From contig NZ_RXOM01000011.1 of NCBI RefSeq assembly GCF_008692195.1, positions 41,775-105,774 of the forward strand: 64,000 bases of DNA, given 5' to 3'. The position numbers and the translations under genes were made by a program. The notes under the pieces were generated by a model. That model was not told where the DNA came from, made no database searches, and saw only the letters and a program-made list of their open reading frames with translations. Shown piece by piece: positions 16,377 to 23,650 of the stretch; positions within the stretch are counted from its first letter, which is position 1, and every line of letters begins with the position of its first letter. This DNA comes from Salegentibacter sp. R32 (lineage in GTDB: Bacteria > Bacteroidota > Bacteroidia > Flavobacteriales > Flavobacteriaceae).

Positions 16377-17000
16377 ATGTTTAAAAAAATGAAAAATATC
16401 GATACGGCTTTTCGGCATATCCGGGGATTTACCATGCTCATTATTGCAGGCTCGGTGCTATTATCCTGCTTTGCCCTATATAAGAGTTTCAGTCTGGTAT
16501 CCGAAATGCAGGACAGGATTTATATTCTTGCCAATGGCAAGGCACTGGAAGCCTATTCCGCCGGGCGTAAGGACAATATCCCGGTGGAAGCACGGGATCA
16601 TGTGAAAACCTTCCACCAATTGTTCTTTACCCTTGACCCGGATGATAAAGCAATTGAAACGAATATCACCAAAGCTTTATACCTGGCGGATGGCAGTGCC
16701 AAACGAATTTATGATGACCTGAAGGAGAACGGGTATTATGCCGGGCTTATTTCCGGTAATGTTAACCAGACCATCCATGTGGATAGCGTGGCGGTGGACA
16801 TCAATGAATACCCGTATAAATTTCGATGCTATGCCACCCAGCGTATCGTCCGTCCCACCAGTATCACTACCCGCAGCCTGATTACCGAAGGGGCGTTGCG
16901 TAATGTATCCCGAAGTGATAACAACCCGCATGGTTTTTTGATAGAACGCTGGGCAACCATCGCCAACAAGGATCTGAAAACGACCGCCAGGCGGTATTAG
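16377..17000 (+). CDS. traK: conjugation protein TraK (VirB8-like)
   Basis: 207 residues: a short cytoplasmic part (MKNIDTAFRHIRGF), one transmembrane helix (about residues 19-39) and a periplasmic domain with the family pattern ARDHVKTFHQLFFTLDPDD, then NGYYAGLISGNVNQTIHVDSVAVD. This is the bitopic TraK family, whose periplasmic domain corresponds to VirB8 and scaffolds the inner-membrane complex. The C-terminal IERW segment is typical. The ATG at 16377 has an AAAAAGGAG ribosome site 7 bases upstream, which supports this start. A small membrane protein gene and traM follow. Confidence 0.9.
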   Translation: MFKKMKNIDTAFRHIRGFTMLIIAGSVLLSCFALYKSFSLVSEMQDRIYILANGKALEAYSAGRKDNIPVEARDHVKTFHQLFFTLDPDDKAIETNITKALYLADGSAKRIYDDLKENGYYAGLISGNVNQTIHVDSVAVDINEYPYKFRCYATQRIVRPTSITTRSLITEGALRNVSRSDNNPHGFLIERWATIANKDLKTTARRY

Positions 17001-17070
17001 TCCATAATGGACATTTATTCAAAATTGATACAAACAAAGTCAATTGAGTGGCTTATAAAACTTTGTACAG

Positions 17071-17550
17071 ATGAAACGAAATGCAAAACAGAAAAAGGAG
17101 GCTCCTAAAAATGGACTCTTAATCCTGGGATTACTTGCCTTATACAAATGGCTGCAAAAAGCATGGGCACAATGGATGTCCAACCGGACAAAGAGCATTT
17201 CCAAGCGGGCAGTAACCATAACGCTGGTCATTTTTGTAAGCCTCACCAGTGGATACTGTATCTATCTCGGGGTACACGCCATCACTGGAAAAAGTAAGGG
17301 TAATGCCTTTACGGTAACCTCGATCAAACGTCCCCGGCATCTTACGGAATCCGGAGCTATAGCATCACCGCTCCCTCCGGTATCCAAACAGGATTACAGG
17401 CGCATCCAAAAGTTCCGGTTGTACATGGATAGCCTTGCCCGAAGTCCATCGGGCAGAAATATCTATGACAGTATTATAGCAACCCGTCCGGGACTGATGG
17501 ATTCGGTTCGCTATATCGAAAAAGAATATCAAAACTTTAAAAATCAATAA
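17071..17550 (+). CDS. small bitopic tra-operon membrane protein (TraL position)
   Basis: 159 residues: a basic N-terminus (MKRNAKQKKEAPK), a hydrophobic stretch at 15-25, a stronger transmembrane helix at about 48-68, then a proline- and basic-rich tail with a helical end (EYQNFKNQ). Its place between traK and traM is that of the small TraL protein in CTnDOT-type operons, but the sequence does not let me assign it to that family with certainty. It ends 2 bases before the traM start, implying translational coupling. It is probably an inner-membrane accessory of the channel. Confidence 0.65.
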   Translation: MKRNAKQKKEAPKNGLLILGLLALYKWLQKAWAQWMSNRTKSISKRAVTITLVIFVSLTSGYCIYLGVHAITGKSKGNAFTVTSIKRPRHLTESGAIASPLPPVSKQDYRRIQKFRLYMDSLARSPSGRNIYDSIIATRPGLMDSVRYIEKEYQNFKNQ

Positions 17551-17552
17551 CC

Positions 17553-18857
17553 ATGGAAAAACAGGTAATAACACCAAAAATGAAAAGACAACGCAAGTTC
17601 CTATTGGTATTACCGCTGCTCGTACTTCCTTTCACCACCCTGATCTTTTGGGTATTGGGAGGCGGACAGGTGCAGGAACTACAGGCACAGGAAACTCCTC
17701 AGAACGGATTTAACCTTCACCTGCCGGAAGCAAAACTGACCGATGATAAGCAAATGGATAAGATGAGCTATTACAACCGGGCAGAACAGGATTCGGCAAA
17801 ATTCAGGGAACTTCGTAAAAATGACCCGAATTATAAAAACAGTGTGATTTCCGATACAGATGATGTATTACCCCAACAGGAAATAGAATCCGGTCAACTA
17901 TCTTCCGGTGGACTGAAAACTTCCCTATACGGAAGTGGTCAGGGCAACGATCCCAATACGGATAAAATTTATAAAAAGCTGGAAGCGCTCAACAGGGAAT
18001 TGAACAAACCGGTGGAACGAACCCAGCTTCCTGAAGATTCCCCGAAACAGGAAACAAAAACCAATTATGGTAATACCTCCGTAAGTTCCAGTGATGTGGA
18101 CAGGCTGGAAGAAATGATGCACACCATGACCCAGCCGGAAGCACCTGACCCGGAACTGGAACAGCTCAACAGTATGCTGGAAAAGATTCTGGATGTACAG
18201 CATCCGGAGCGGGTTCAGGAGAAATTAAAACAACTATCGGAGGCTCGCAGAGAACAATTGTATGAAGTATCCACTGCACAGAAAGATGATAGTATTTCCC
18301 TGATGCATACCGGACACTTTGTTACTCCTACGGCAAATGGATTTTATTCCCTGGACGATGACCAAATTGCTGAACAGCCGGAAAATGCCATACAGGCGGT
18401 TATTCATGAATCACAGACCGTGGTTAACGGATCTACCGTTAAGCTTCGCCTGGTCAATGATGTATTTATTAACGGAGTGCATATTCCCAAAGACAACTTT
18501 GTGTTTGGGATTGCTTCCCTGAGTGGGGAAAGGCTGCATATCAAGATCACCAGTATCAGAAGCGGTAATTCCCTCTTCCCTGTAGAACTCTCCGTGTACG
18601 ATATGGATGGATTGGACGGGGTTTACATTCCCGGCGCCATTACCCTGGATGTCGCTAAACAATCAGCCGACCGCTCCATGCAAAACATTGGACTTACCTC
18701 CCTTGATCCTTCCTGGCAGGCACAGGCCGCAGGTGCCGGTATAGAAACGGCTAAATCACTGTTCAGTAAAAAAGTAAAACTGATAAAAGTAACCCTGAAA
18801 GCGGGCTATCAGGTATTGCTCCGTGATGAAAAACAAAAACAGATCAGTAATCAATAA
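17553..18857 (+). CDS. traM: conjugation protein TraM (VirB10-like)
   Basis: 434 residues: a basic cytoplasmic start, one transmembrane helix (about 17-35), a long polar, glutamine- and proline-rich periplasmic linker (residues 50-220), then a C-terminal beta-rich domain (about 250-400) with VKLRLVNDVFINGVHIPKDNF-like strands and VPGAI/DVAKQSA segments. This is the TraM family of Bacteroidetes elements, equivalent to VirB10, which spans the periplasm and links the energised inner membrane to the outer-membrane pore. It is followed 27 bases later by traN, its usual partner. Confidence 0.92.
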   Translation: MEKQVITPKMKRQRKFLLVLPLLVLPFTTLIFWVLGGGQVQELQAQETPQNGFNLHLPEAKLTDDKQMDKMSYYNRAEQDSAKFRELRKNDPNYKNSVISDTDDVLPQQEIESGQLSSGGLKTSLYGSGQGNDPNTDKIYKKLEALNRELNKPVERTQLPEDSPKQETKTNYGNTSVSSSDVDRLEEMMHTMTQPEAPDPELEQLNSMLEKILDVQHPERVQEKLKQLSEARREQLYEVSTAQKDDSISLMHTGHFVTPTANGFYSLDDDQIAEQPENAIQAVIHESQTVVNGSTVKLRLVNDVFINGVHIPKDNFVFGIASLSGERLHIKITSIRSGNSLFPVELSVYDMDGLDGVYIPGAITLDVAKQSADRSMQNIGLTSLDPSWQAQAAGAGIETAKSLFSKKVKLIKVTLKAGYQVLLRDEKQKQISNQ

Positions 18858-18884
18858 GTAATAACCATTTAAAATTCCATAAAG

Positions 18885-19760
18885 ATGAAAAAGATAAATG
18901 CACATATGGTGATGGGATTTTTCCTGTTCCTTTTCGGATTAAATGTAAACGCTCAAAGCAGGACTAAGCTTGAGCCCAAATCCATCGCTCCCTATCCTTT
19001 GGAGATTACCTATTTTAAAACGACCAATATTATATTTCCAAGTGCCATTGTGGGTGTGGACAGGGGTAGTAAAGATGTGTTGGCGCAAAAAGCCAAAGGA
19101 GCTGCCAATATTCTACAGCTCAAAGCGGCAAGGGACAGTTTCCCGGAGACCAACCTGACGGTAATTACCGCAGACGGCAAATTAAATTCCTTTGTGATTA
19201 ACTATACCCTCAAACCATCTGTCTTGAATGTTTCCATGAAGGAAAGGGATAATAAAAATGTTATTTTCCTTTCACCCGGATCGGTTAATGAAGCTGAAGT
19301 CACTACCTATGCTACACACGCCTTATATTCCAAATACAAAGGGCGTAAGGTAAAGCATCGCAAATATGGTATCCGTTTCGAATTGAACGGGATATTCATT
19401 CGGGACAATTTAATGTACCTGAGGTTAACGATTACCAACACATCCAATATCAGCTATGATATTGACCAATTGCGTTTTTTTATCCGTGACCAGAAAAAGG
19501 CTAAACGTACAGCTTCACAGGAAATCGAGATTACCCCGGTACACATCCAAAATAAGATGACAAAAATTAATGGTCAGTCTTCACAGACCTTGGTGGTTGT
19601 GGTTCCCAAGTTTACCATTCCCGATAAGAAATACCTCGCCATTCAATTATTTGAATCCAACGGGGGAAGGCATATCGAGCTCAGTGTAAAAAACAGGGCA
19701 ATTATTAAAGCGGTAGTACTTCCCTCTTTGCAAATCAACAGGAAATACACCTATCAATAA
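18885..19760 (+). CDS. traN: conjugation protein TraN (VirB9-like)
   Basis: 291 residues with a signal peptide (hydrophobic core 8-20, cleavage after VNAQ). The N-terminal half has the family signature ITYFKTTNIIFPSAIVGVDRGSKDVLAQKAKGA; the C-terminal half is beta-rich (FELNGIFIRDNLMYLRLTITNTS), the VirB9/TraN outer-membrane-associated fold. With TraM it builds the outer core of the mating channel. The ATG follows AAAGATG-like spacing after traM. Length and features are complete, with no sign of damage. Confidence 0.92.
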   Translation: MKKINAHMVMGFFLFLFGLNVNAQSRTKLEPKSIAPYPLEITYFKTTNIIFPSAIVGVDRGSKDVLAQKAKGAANILQLKAARDSFPETNLTVITADGKLNSFVINYTLKPSVLNVSMKERDNKNVIFLSPGSVNEAEVTTYATHALYSKYKGRKVKHRKYGIRFELNGIFIRDNLMYLRLTITNTSNISYDIDQLRFFIRDQKKAKRTASQEIEITPVHIQNKMTKINGQSSQTLVVVVPKFTIPDKKYLAIQLFESNGGRHIELSVKNRAIIKAVVLPSLQINRKYTYQ

Positions 19761-19777
19761 CTTTTAAATCAATTATC

Positions 19778-20578
19778 ATGAATCAGAAGAATTTAGAATA
19801 CCTGAAAGCCCAGATTAAATATACCGGTTTCGGGGAAGGTTTTGAAGCTCCCTTAAAGCGAATGATGGAAATAGAAAAACCAGCCTTTAAGCTGGTACAT
19901 GAAACGCAATTCGATACTGATAAGGTGGAAGCCCGAATGAATTTTAGCAAATCCAAGCAAACGGATATGTATTTCTTTAACTCTTATCAGGTAAGTGTGC
20001 AAAAGGAAAACAATCCTGATGAAACGATGAAACAGACCTTCTATATCAACAAAGGCAATAACATTACCCTGAAAGAAGCCTACAACTTAATGGAAGGCCG
20101 GTCGGTCAATAAGGATCTGACCAACAAGGAAGGGCAACTTTACAATGCCTGGTTACAGATGGATTTTAAACATAGTGACGACAACGGAAATTTCAAAATA
20201 CAGCAGTACCATCAAAACTATGGGTACGATCTGGAAGCAACACTTTCTAAACATCCCATTAAAGAGCTGGAGAATGAAACCTATAAATCCAACCTGGTCG
20301 ATTCCCTGAAAAAGGGAAACCTGCAATCGGCAACTTTTCAAAAGGAAGATTTGGAGCAGAAACAGTACATCGAAGCCAATCCACGGTTTAAGACCATCAA
20401 TATCTATGACAGTAATATGCAACGGGTGGATAACCGCCAGTCCAAGACAGAAAAACAATCGGAAACCCAAAGCCGCCCTGCTAAACAGGAGCATAAAGGT
20501 CAGCAGCAGCCGATTGCCGACGAGGCTCCGGACATACCAAAGGCTAAGAAGAAAAGAAAAAGACCCACCATAACCTAA
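19778..20578 (+). CDS. ICE hypothetical protein with charged C-terminal tail
   Basis: 266 residues, soluble. The start MNQKNLEYLKAQIKYTGFGEG and the segment MYFFNSYQVSV followed by NNITLKEAYNLMEGRSVNK resemble, from memory, the N-terminal region of DUF3945/DUF4099-type proteins common on Bacteroidetes mobile elements. The last 60 residues are lysine- and glutamine-rich and end in KAKKKRKRPT, so nucleic-acid contact is plausible. It lies 17 bases after traN, in the same transcription unit. I do not recognise an enzymatic motif; a DNA-processing or accessory role is only inferred from the basic tail and the company of tra genes. Confidence 0.7.
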   Translation: MNQKNLEYLKAQIKYTGFGEGFEAPLKRMMEIEKPAFKLVHETQFDTDKVEARMNFSKSKQTDMYFFNSYQVSVQKENNPDETMKQTFYINKGNNITLKEAYNLMEGRSVNKDLTNKEGQLYNAWLQMDFKHSDDNGNFKIQQYHQNYGYDLEATLSKHPIKELENETYKSNLVDSLKKGNLQSATFQKEDLEQKQYIEANPRFKTINIYDSNMQRVDNRQSKTEKQSETQSRPAKQEHKGQQQPIADEAPDIPKAKKKRKRPTIT

Positions 20579-20583
20579 AGGAT

Positions 20584-20877
20584 ATGGAACAGTTAAAGCC
20601 TTTATCTGACTTTTTTACGGCTATTGAGCAGGATGGCCGTATCAGCATTACACATATAGGGATATATGCTGCCCTGTTGGAGTACAGGGCACAGATGGGT
20701 AATAGCAATCCGATAGTGGCATTTAGTTATGACATTATGAAGATTGCAAAAATATCATCTGCCATGACCTATCATAAATGTGTAAAGGATCTCAATGCCT
20801 ACGGGTATATACGGTATGAACCCTCATTTAATAAAAACAAGGGGAGTAAAATCTACTTTCCCGAAAGCGATGGGTAG
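20584..20877 (+). CDS. small winged-helix-like ICE protein
   Basis: 97 residues predicted as a helix-turn-helix: ITHIGIYAALLEY, IMKIAKISSAMTYHKCVKDLNAYGYIRYEP and a final IYFPES strand, which reads like a winged-helix DNA-binding domain (turn near SSAMTY, recognition helix after it). It follows the preceding gene by 5 bases and ends before a UUCG-loop terminator, making it the last gene of the tra transcript. It could regulate the operon or the recombinase, but there is no direct evidence. The family is not named. Confidence 0.65.
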   Translation: MEQLKPLSDFFTAIEQDGRISITHIGIYAALLEYRAQMGNSNPIVAFSYDIMKIAKISSAMTYHKCVKDLNAYGYIRYEPSFNKNKGSKIYFPESDG

Positions 20878-20900
20878 AGAATGAATTAATTTTTCGGTAC

Positions 20901-20926
20901 AAAGCCCTTCGGGGCTTTTGCTGTTT
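20901..20926 (+). terminator. terminator at the end of the tra operon
   Basis: A 7-bp stem AAAGCCC/GGGCTTT closed by a TTCG tetraloop, followed by TGCTGTTTT. UUCG loops are especially stable, so this is a good candidate end of the tra transcript. Confidence 0.75.
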
Positions 20927-20943
20927 TAAAGCGGAGATGTAAG

Positions 20944-21102
20944 ATGGAAAATGAAATAAAGAGAATTCCGCCGGAAAAAGCAATAGCACTATTGAAAGAA
21001 GACGGTATAGAAGTAACAGCGGAACAGGTGAAGGTCATCCTGGACTTTATGTATGAGATCGCAGATATTGTAGTTGATCAGTATCTGGCAAAACCTGCCT
21101 GA
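20944..21102 (+). CDS. small acidic ICE protein (52 aa)
   Basis: An ORF of 52 codons beginning MENEIKRIPPEKAIALL, then a helical second half (VKVILDFMYEIADIVVDQYL). A purine-rich stretch (GGAGATGTAAG) lies just before the ATG. It sits between the tra terminator and the serine recombinase and runs in the same direction. Short proteins of this type with EE/DG-x-EVT-x-EQ-x-x-x-ILDF patterns are frequent next to Bacteroidetes integrases, from memory. It may help the recombinase or control excision; no motif proves this. Confidence 0.6.
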   Translation: MENEIKRIPPEKAIALLKEDGIEVTAEQVKVILDFMYEIADIVVDQYLAKPA

Positions 21103-21164
21103 ATTTCGTATATTTATGAACGGAATCAGGCTGTTAGATAGAACAACCTTAATACTTTGGAACG

Positions 21165-22724
21165 ATGAAAATTGCAGATTTATACATACGGGTAAGCACG
21201 GATGAACAGGCCGACAAGGGATACTCACAACGGGATCAGGAAGAGCGTTTGCGCAAGTATTGTGAAATCAATCATATCCAGGTACGAAAAGTGATTTATG
21301 AGGATCATTCGGCAAAAACCTTTAAACGTCCTTCCTGGACAAAACTGTTGGGCATCCTTCGTAAATCCAGAGGGCAGTCCGATTTGATATTATTTACCAA
21401 ATGGGACAGGTTCAGCCGGAATGCGGGAGATGCTTATCAGATGATCGGTACGTTGAGAAGATTAGGGGTAGAACCGCAGGCAGTGGAGCAACCACTCGAT
21501 TTATCCATTCCTGAAAATAAAATGATGCTTGCCTTTTATCTGGCTGCTCCTGAAGTGGAAAATGACAGAAGGGCATTGAATGTATTTCATGGGATGCGCC
21601 GGGCTAAAAAAGAAGGACGCTGGATGGGAACGGCACCGATTGGATACGTCAATAAAACCAACGAAAGCGGTAAAAAATATATTGCCCCAAGGGAAGTTCA
21701 GAGCGATATTATGAAATGGGCGTTCAAAGAGTTGGCAAAAAATATGTTCAGTACCGAGCAGGTTTGGAAAATGGCAAAGGAAAAGGGACTGAAATGCAGT
21801 AAGAACAATTTCTGGACAGCTATCCGTAATCCTATGTATTGCGGTAAAATATTTATTCCTAAATACAAAGATGAAGAAAGTCAACTGGTGATGGGACAAC
21901 ATGAACCTTTGATATCCGAAGCTTTGTTCTATGATGTACAGGATGTACTTGACGGTCGTAAAAAAGTGATGCGGGCTAAAATAAAGGTGGATGATCATTA
22001 TCCGTTACGGGGATTTGTGATTTGCCCGGATTGCGGACGTATGCTAACTGGAAGTAAATCCAAAGGGCGTTCCCAGTATTATTACTATTACCATTGTTCC
22101 GGTGGTTGTAAGTTCAGACAAAAAGCGGAGTATATGAACGATACGATGGTTTCTGAAATTGGGAAATATGTGTATTCCATTCCTAAACTGAATCTATTTA
22201 AAGAAGTAATTACTACGGTATATAAAGCAAAAACCAGAAATAGGATTGGAAATATACAGCAACTCAAAATCCGTTTACAGGATGAAAATAATAAACTGAG
22301 TAAAGCCAGAGAACTGCTTTTATGTGGTGATATTGAAGCTGATGATTACCGAATGATGAAAGCGGATGCCGATAAAAAAATAAACAGGCTGGAAGCTAAA
22401 CTCACAAGTACGATTACAGACACACAGAACGTGAAACCCTTGTGGGACAAGGCGATCAGCAATCTTTCACAGTTGGGCTATTTGTATGAAACCGGGACGA
22501 TTACACAAAAAAGAAAGATCATTGGTTCGGTCTTTCCTGAAAATCTGACTTTTGACGGATTTGAATATCGAACCACCCGGGTTAATGAAGCAATCAAGTA
22601 TATCACACTGATTGACAAAGATTTAAATGGAAATAAAAATGGGACAAACTCATCATTTTTGAATTTGTCCCATCAAGTGACCCCGGCAGGATTCAAACCT
22701 GCAACCCTCAGAGCCGAAATCTGA
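21165..22724 (+). CDS. large serine recombinase (ICE integrase/excisionase)
   Basis: 519 residues. The N-terminal resolvase domain contains the catalytic serine in YIRVSTDEQ (Ser11), a conserved GYSQRDQEERL segment and the FTKWDRFSRNAGD motif; the recombinase domain follows (GTAPIGYVN, 'NPMYCGKIF'). A zinc ribbon with CPDC (about 287) and HC-x-x-GC (about 315) and a coiled-coil (residues 350-400) come next, as in transposition-type large serine recombinases. It catalyses site-specific strand exchange between attP and attB. The last codons run through the 3' part of tRNA-Arg on the opposite strand and stop inside it, so the C-terminus depends on the integration site. It is the final gene of the element. 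Confidence 0.9.
   Translation: MKIADLYIRVSTDEQADKGYSQRDQEERLRKYCEINHIQVRKVIYEDHSAKTFKRPSWTKLLGILRKSRGQSDLILFTKWDRFSRNAGDAYQMIGTLRRLGVEPQAVEQPLDLSIPENKMMLAFYLAAPEVENDRRALNVFHGMRRAKKEGRWMGTAPIGYVNKTNESGKKYIAPREVQSDIMKWAFKELAKNMFSTEQVWKMAKEKGLKCSKNNFWTAIRNPMYCGKIFIPKYKDEESQLVMGQHEPLISEALFYDVQDVLDGRKKVMRAKIKVDDHYPLRGFVICPDCGRMLTGSKSKGRSQYYYYYHCSGGCKFRQKAEYMNDTMVSEIGKYVYSIPKLNLFKEVITTVYKAKTRNRIGNIQQLKIRLQDENNKLSKARELLLCGDIEADDYRMMKADADKKINRLEAKLTSTITDTQNVKPLWDKAISNLSQLGYLYETGTITQKRKIIGSVFPENLTFDGFEYRTTRVNEAIKYITLIDKDLNGNKNGTNSSFLNLSHQVTPAGFKPATLRAEI
22678..22724. other. putative element end (att site) at tRNA-Arg 3' half
   Basis: The recombinase gene and the 3' half of tRNA-Arg share these bases. 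The element therefore appears to end in the 3' part of the tRNA, keeping it complete. The matching copy at the other element end is not in the window, so the exact core is unknown. The tRNA lies on the far side of the element, as expected for integration into a tRNA gene. Confidence 0.5.
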
Positions 22725-22751
22725 TGCGCTATTCAGTTGCGCCACGGGGCC
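22678..22751 (-). tRNA. tRNA-Arg (anticodon UCG)
   Basis: A full cloverleaf on the minus strand: acceptor GGCCCCG/CGGGGTC (one G-T pair) with discriminator A, D-stem GCGC/GCGC, anticodon stem TCAGA/TCTGA with loop TTTCGGC (anticodon TCG, plus-strand 22715-22717), T-stem GCAGG/CCTGC with loop TTTGAAT. CCA is not encoded. It is overlapped at the 3' end by the serine recombinase and at the 5' end by the GIY-YIG gene, whose last codons and stop lie inside it. Confidence 0.93.
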
Positions 22752-22989
22752 TTTTTAATATCTCATGTAAAAATTCACGTCCAATTCCAGATTTCAAATA
22801 TTTTTCATATTCCCTTGCTTTTAATCTAGAATCAAAACTCTTTTTATAAACTAATTTCCAAGGAATAAATCCTTTGGTGGATTTGTTTTCTCCTTGATTA
22901 TGTTGTTTAAACCTTTTTTCTAAATTTTTCGTCATCCCTTTATAAAGCCGGCCATCTTTGGAACTTTGCAAAACATAAACAACATACAT
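22729..22989 (-). CDS. GIY-YIG (URI) single-domain nuclease
   Basis: 86 residues forming one GIY-YIG domain: YVVYVLQS (GIY strand), LYKGMTKNLEKRFKQHN (YIG strand plus the catalytic Arg helix), then KLVYKKSFDSRLKAREYEKYLKSG with the conserved glutamate of the metal site. These small nucleases resemble the catalytic module of homing endonucleases and UvrC. The last seven codons and the TAG stop are inside the 5' half of tRNA-Arg. A 32-bp copy of the tRNA 5' half lies beyond its start. RNase P cutting of the tRNA from a joint transcript would remove the stop codon, so protein and tRNA may compete. It is probably the coding part of a small mobile cassette. Confidence 0.88.
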   Translation of the reverse strand: MYVVYVLQSSKDGRLYKGMTKNLEKRFKQHNQGENKSTKGFIPWKLVYKKSFDSRLKAREYEKYLKSGIGREFLHEILKRPRGATE

Positions 22990-23017
22990 ACTTTTCTATA
23001 AATCATTCTTTTCGCCG

Positions 23018-23043
23018 AGACCTGCCTGCCGGCAGGCAGGTCT
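23018..23043. repeat. 26-bp perfect palindrome
   Basis: AGACCTGCCTGCC followed by its exact reverse complement, located 29 bases before the GIY-YIG start and joined directly to the tRNA-half duplicate. Its last three bases are the first three of that duplicate. Shorter, decayed relatives (CCCGCCTGCCGG) occur at 40962 and 63878. Confidence 0.85.
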
Positions 23044-23072
23044 GATGCGCTATTCAGTTGCGCCACGGGGCC
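23041..23072 (-). pseudogene. partial duplicate of tRNA-Arg (5' half only)
   Basis: 32 bases identical to 22720-22751, i.e. the acceptor 5' strand, D-arm and 5' anticodon stem. It stops at the anticodon loop and is followed by the palindrome, so it cannot fold as a tRNA. It lies upstream of both the GIY-YIG gene and the intact tRNA on the minus strand, probably next to the original tRNA promoter. Confidence 0.9.
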
Positions 23073-23103
23073 ATGATTCCCATAAAATGGGAATTTTAAT
23101 ATC

Positions 23104-23553
23104 CTAATTAGATAATTTCTTTTTTACAATTATAGAAATTGTTTTCCCATCGGCTTTTCCTGCCAATTCTTTGGATGCGATACCCATCACTTTTCCCATA
23201 TCTTTCATCCCATCTGCTCCGGTTTGGGCAATAATTTCTTCTATTTTCGCTTCAATTTCTGCTTCGCTTAATTGTTCCGGTAGAAACTGGGCAATAACCT
23301 CTGCTTGCTTTTCTTCCGGTTCTGCTAAATCTTCCCTTTTTTGCTCTCTGTAAAGTTGAGCACTGTCTTTACGCTGCTTCACCAACTTCTGTACAAGCTT
23401 AACTTCTTGCTCTTCCGAAAGTTCTTGCTGACCGTTATCTGTTTTTGCTAAAAGAATAGCTCCCTTAACGGCTCTCAGCGCTTCTAAAGCCTCGCTATCT
23501 TTAGCTTTCATAGCGGCTTTCATTTGTGTCATTACATCTTTTTCTAAGCTCAT
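23104..23553 (-). CDS. GatB/YqeY-domain protein
   Basis: 149 residues, entirely helical and charged, with the YqeY pattern: VMTQMKAAMKAKDSEALEALRAVKGAI, QRKDSAQLYREQKREDLAEPE, E-x-x-FLPEQLSEAEI and a C-terminal KDMGKVMGIASKELAGKADGK. It resembles the tail domain of the GatB/GatE amidotransferase subunits that contacts tRNA, but stands alone. Its exact role is unknown; tRNA or amino-acylation quality control has been suggested for the family. It lies downstream of ftsZ, separated by a terminator, and is transcribed in the same direction. Confidence 0.9.
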   Translation of the reverse strand: MSLEKDVMTQMKAAMKAKDSEALEALRAVKGAILLAKTDNGQQELSEEQEVKLVQKLVKQRKDSAQLYREQKREDLAEPEEKQAEVIAQFLPEQLSEAEIEAKIEEIIAQTGADGMKDMGKVMGIASKELAGKADGKTISIIVKKKLSN

Positions 23554-23597
23554 AGGTAGAAAATTTACAGCTGCGAAGATAACAATCTAATTTAAAA

Positions 23598-23629
23598 AAC
23601 CCGAGGTTTAATTTTTAAAACTTCGGGTT
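23598..23629 (-). terminator. terminator after ftsZ
   Basis: A 12-bp stem (AACCCGAAGTTT on the minus strand, with one G-T pair) and a T-run on the minus side. It closes the long division/cell-wall transcript before yqeY; a matching T-run on the plus side also makes it bidirectional. Confidence 0.85.
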
Positions 23630-23650
23630 TTTTCATCTTTTTCTGCTCGC

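Noticed and set aside
15801..16418. 205-codon minus-strand ORF opposite traJ
   Set aside because: No recognisable domain; fully covered by TraJ, whose membrane pattern is clear.
23041..23072. A second tRNA-Arg gene
   Set aside because: Only the 5' half is present; there is no anticodon loop, T-arm or 3' acceptor strand.
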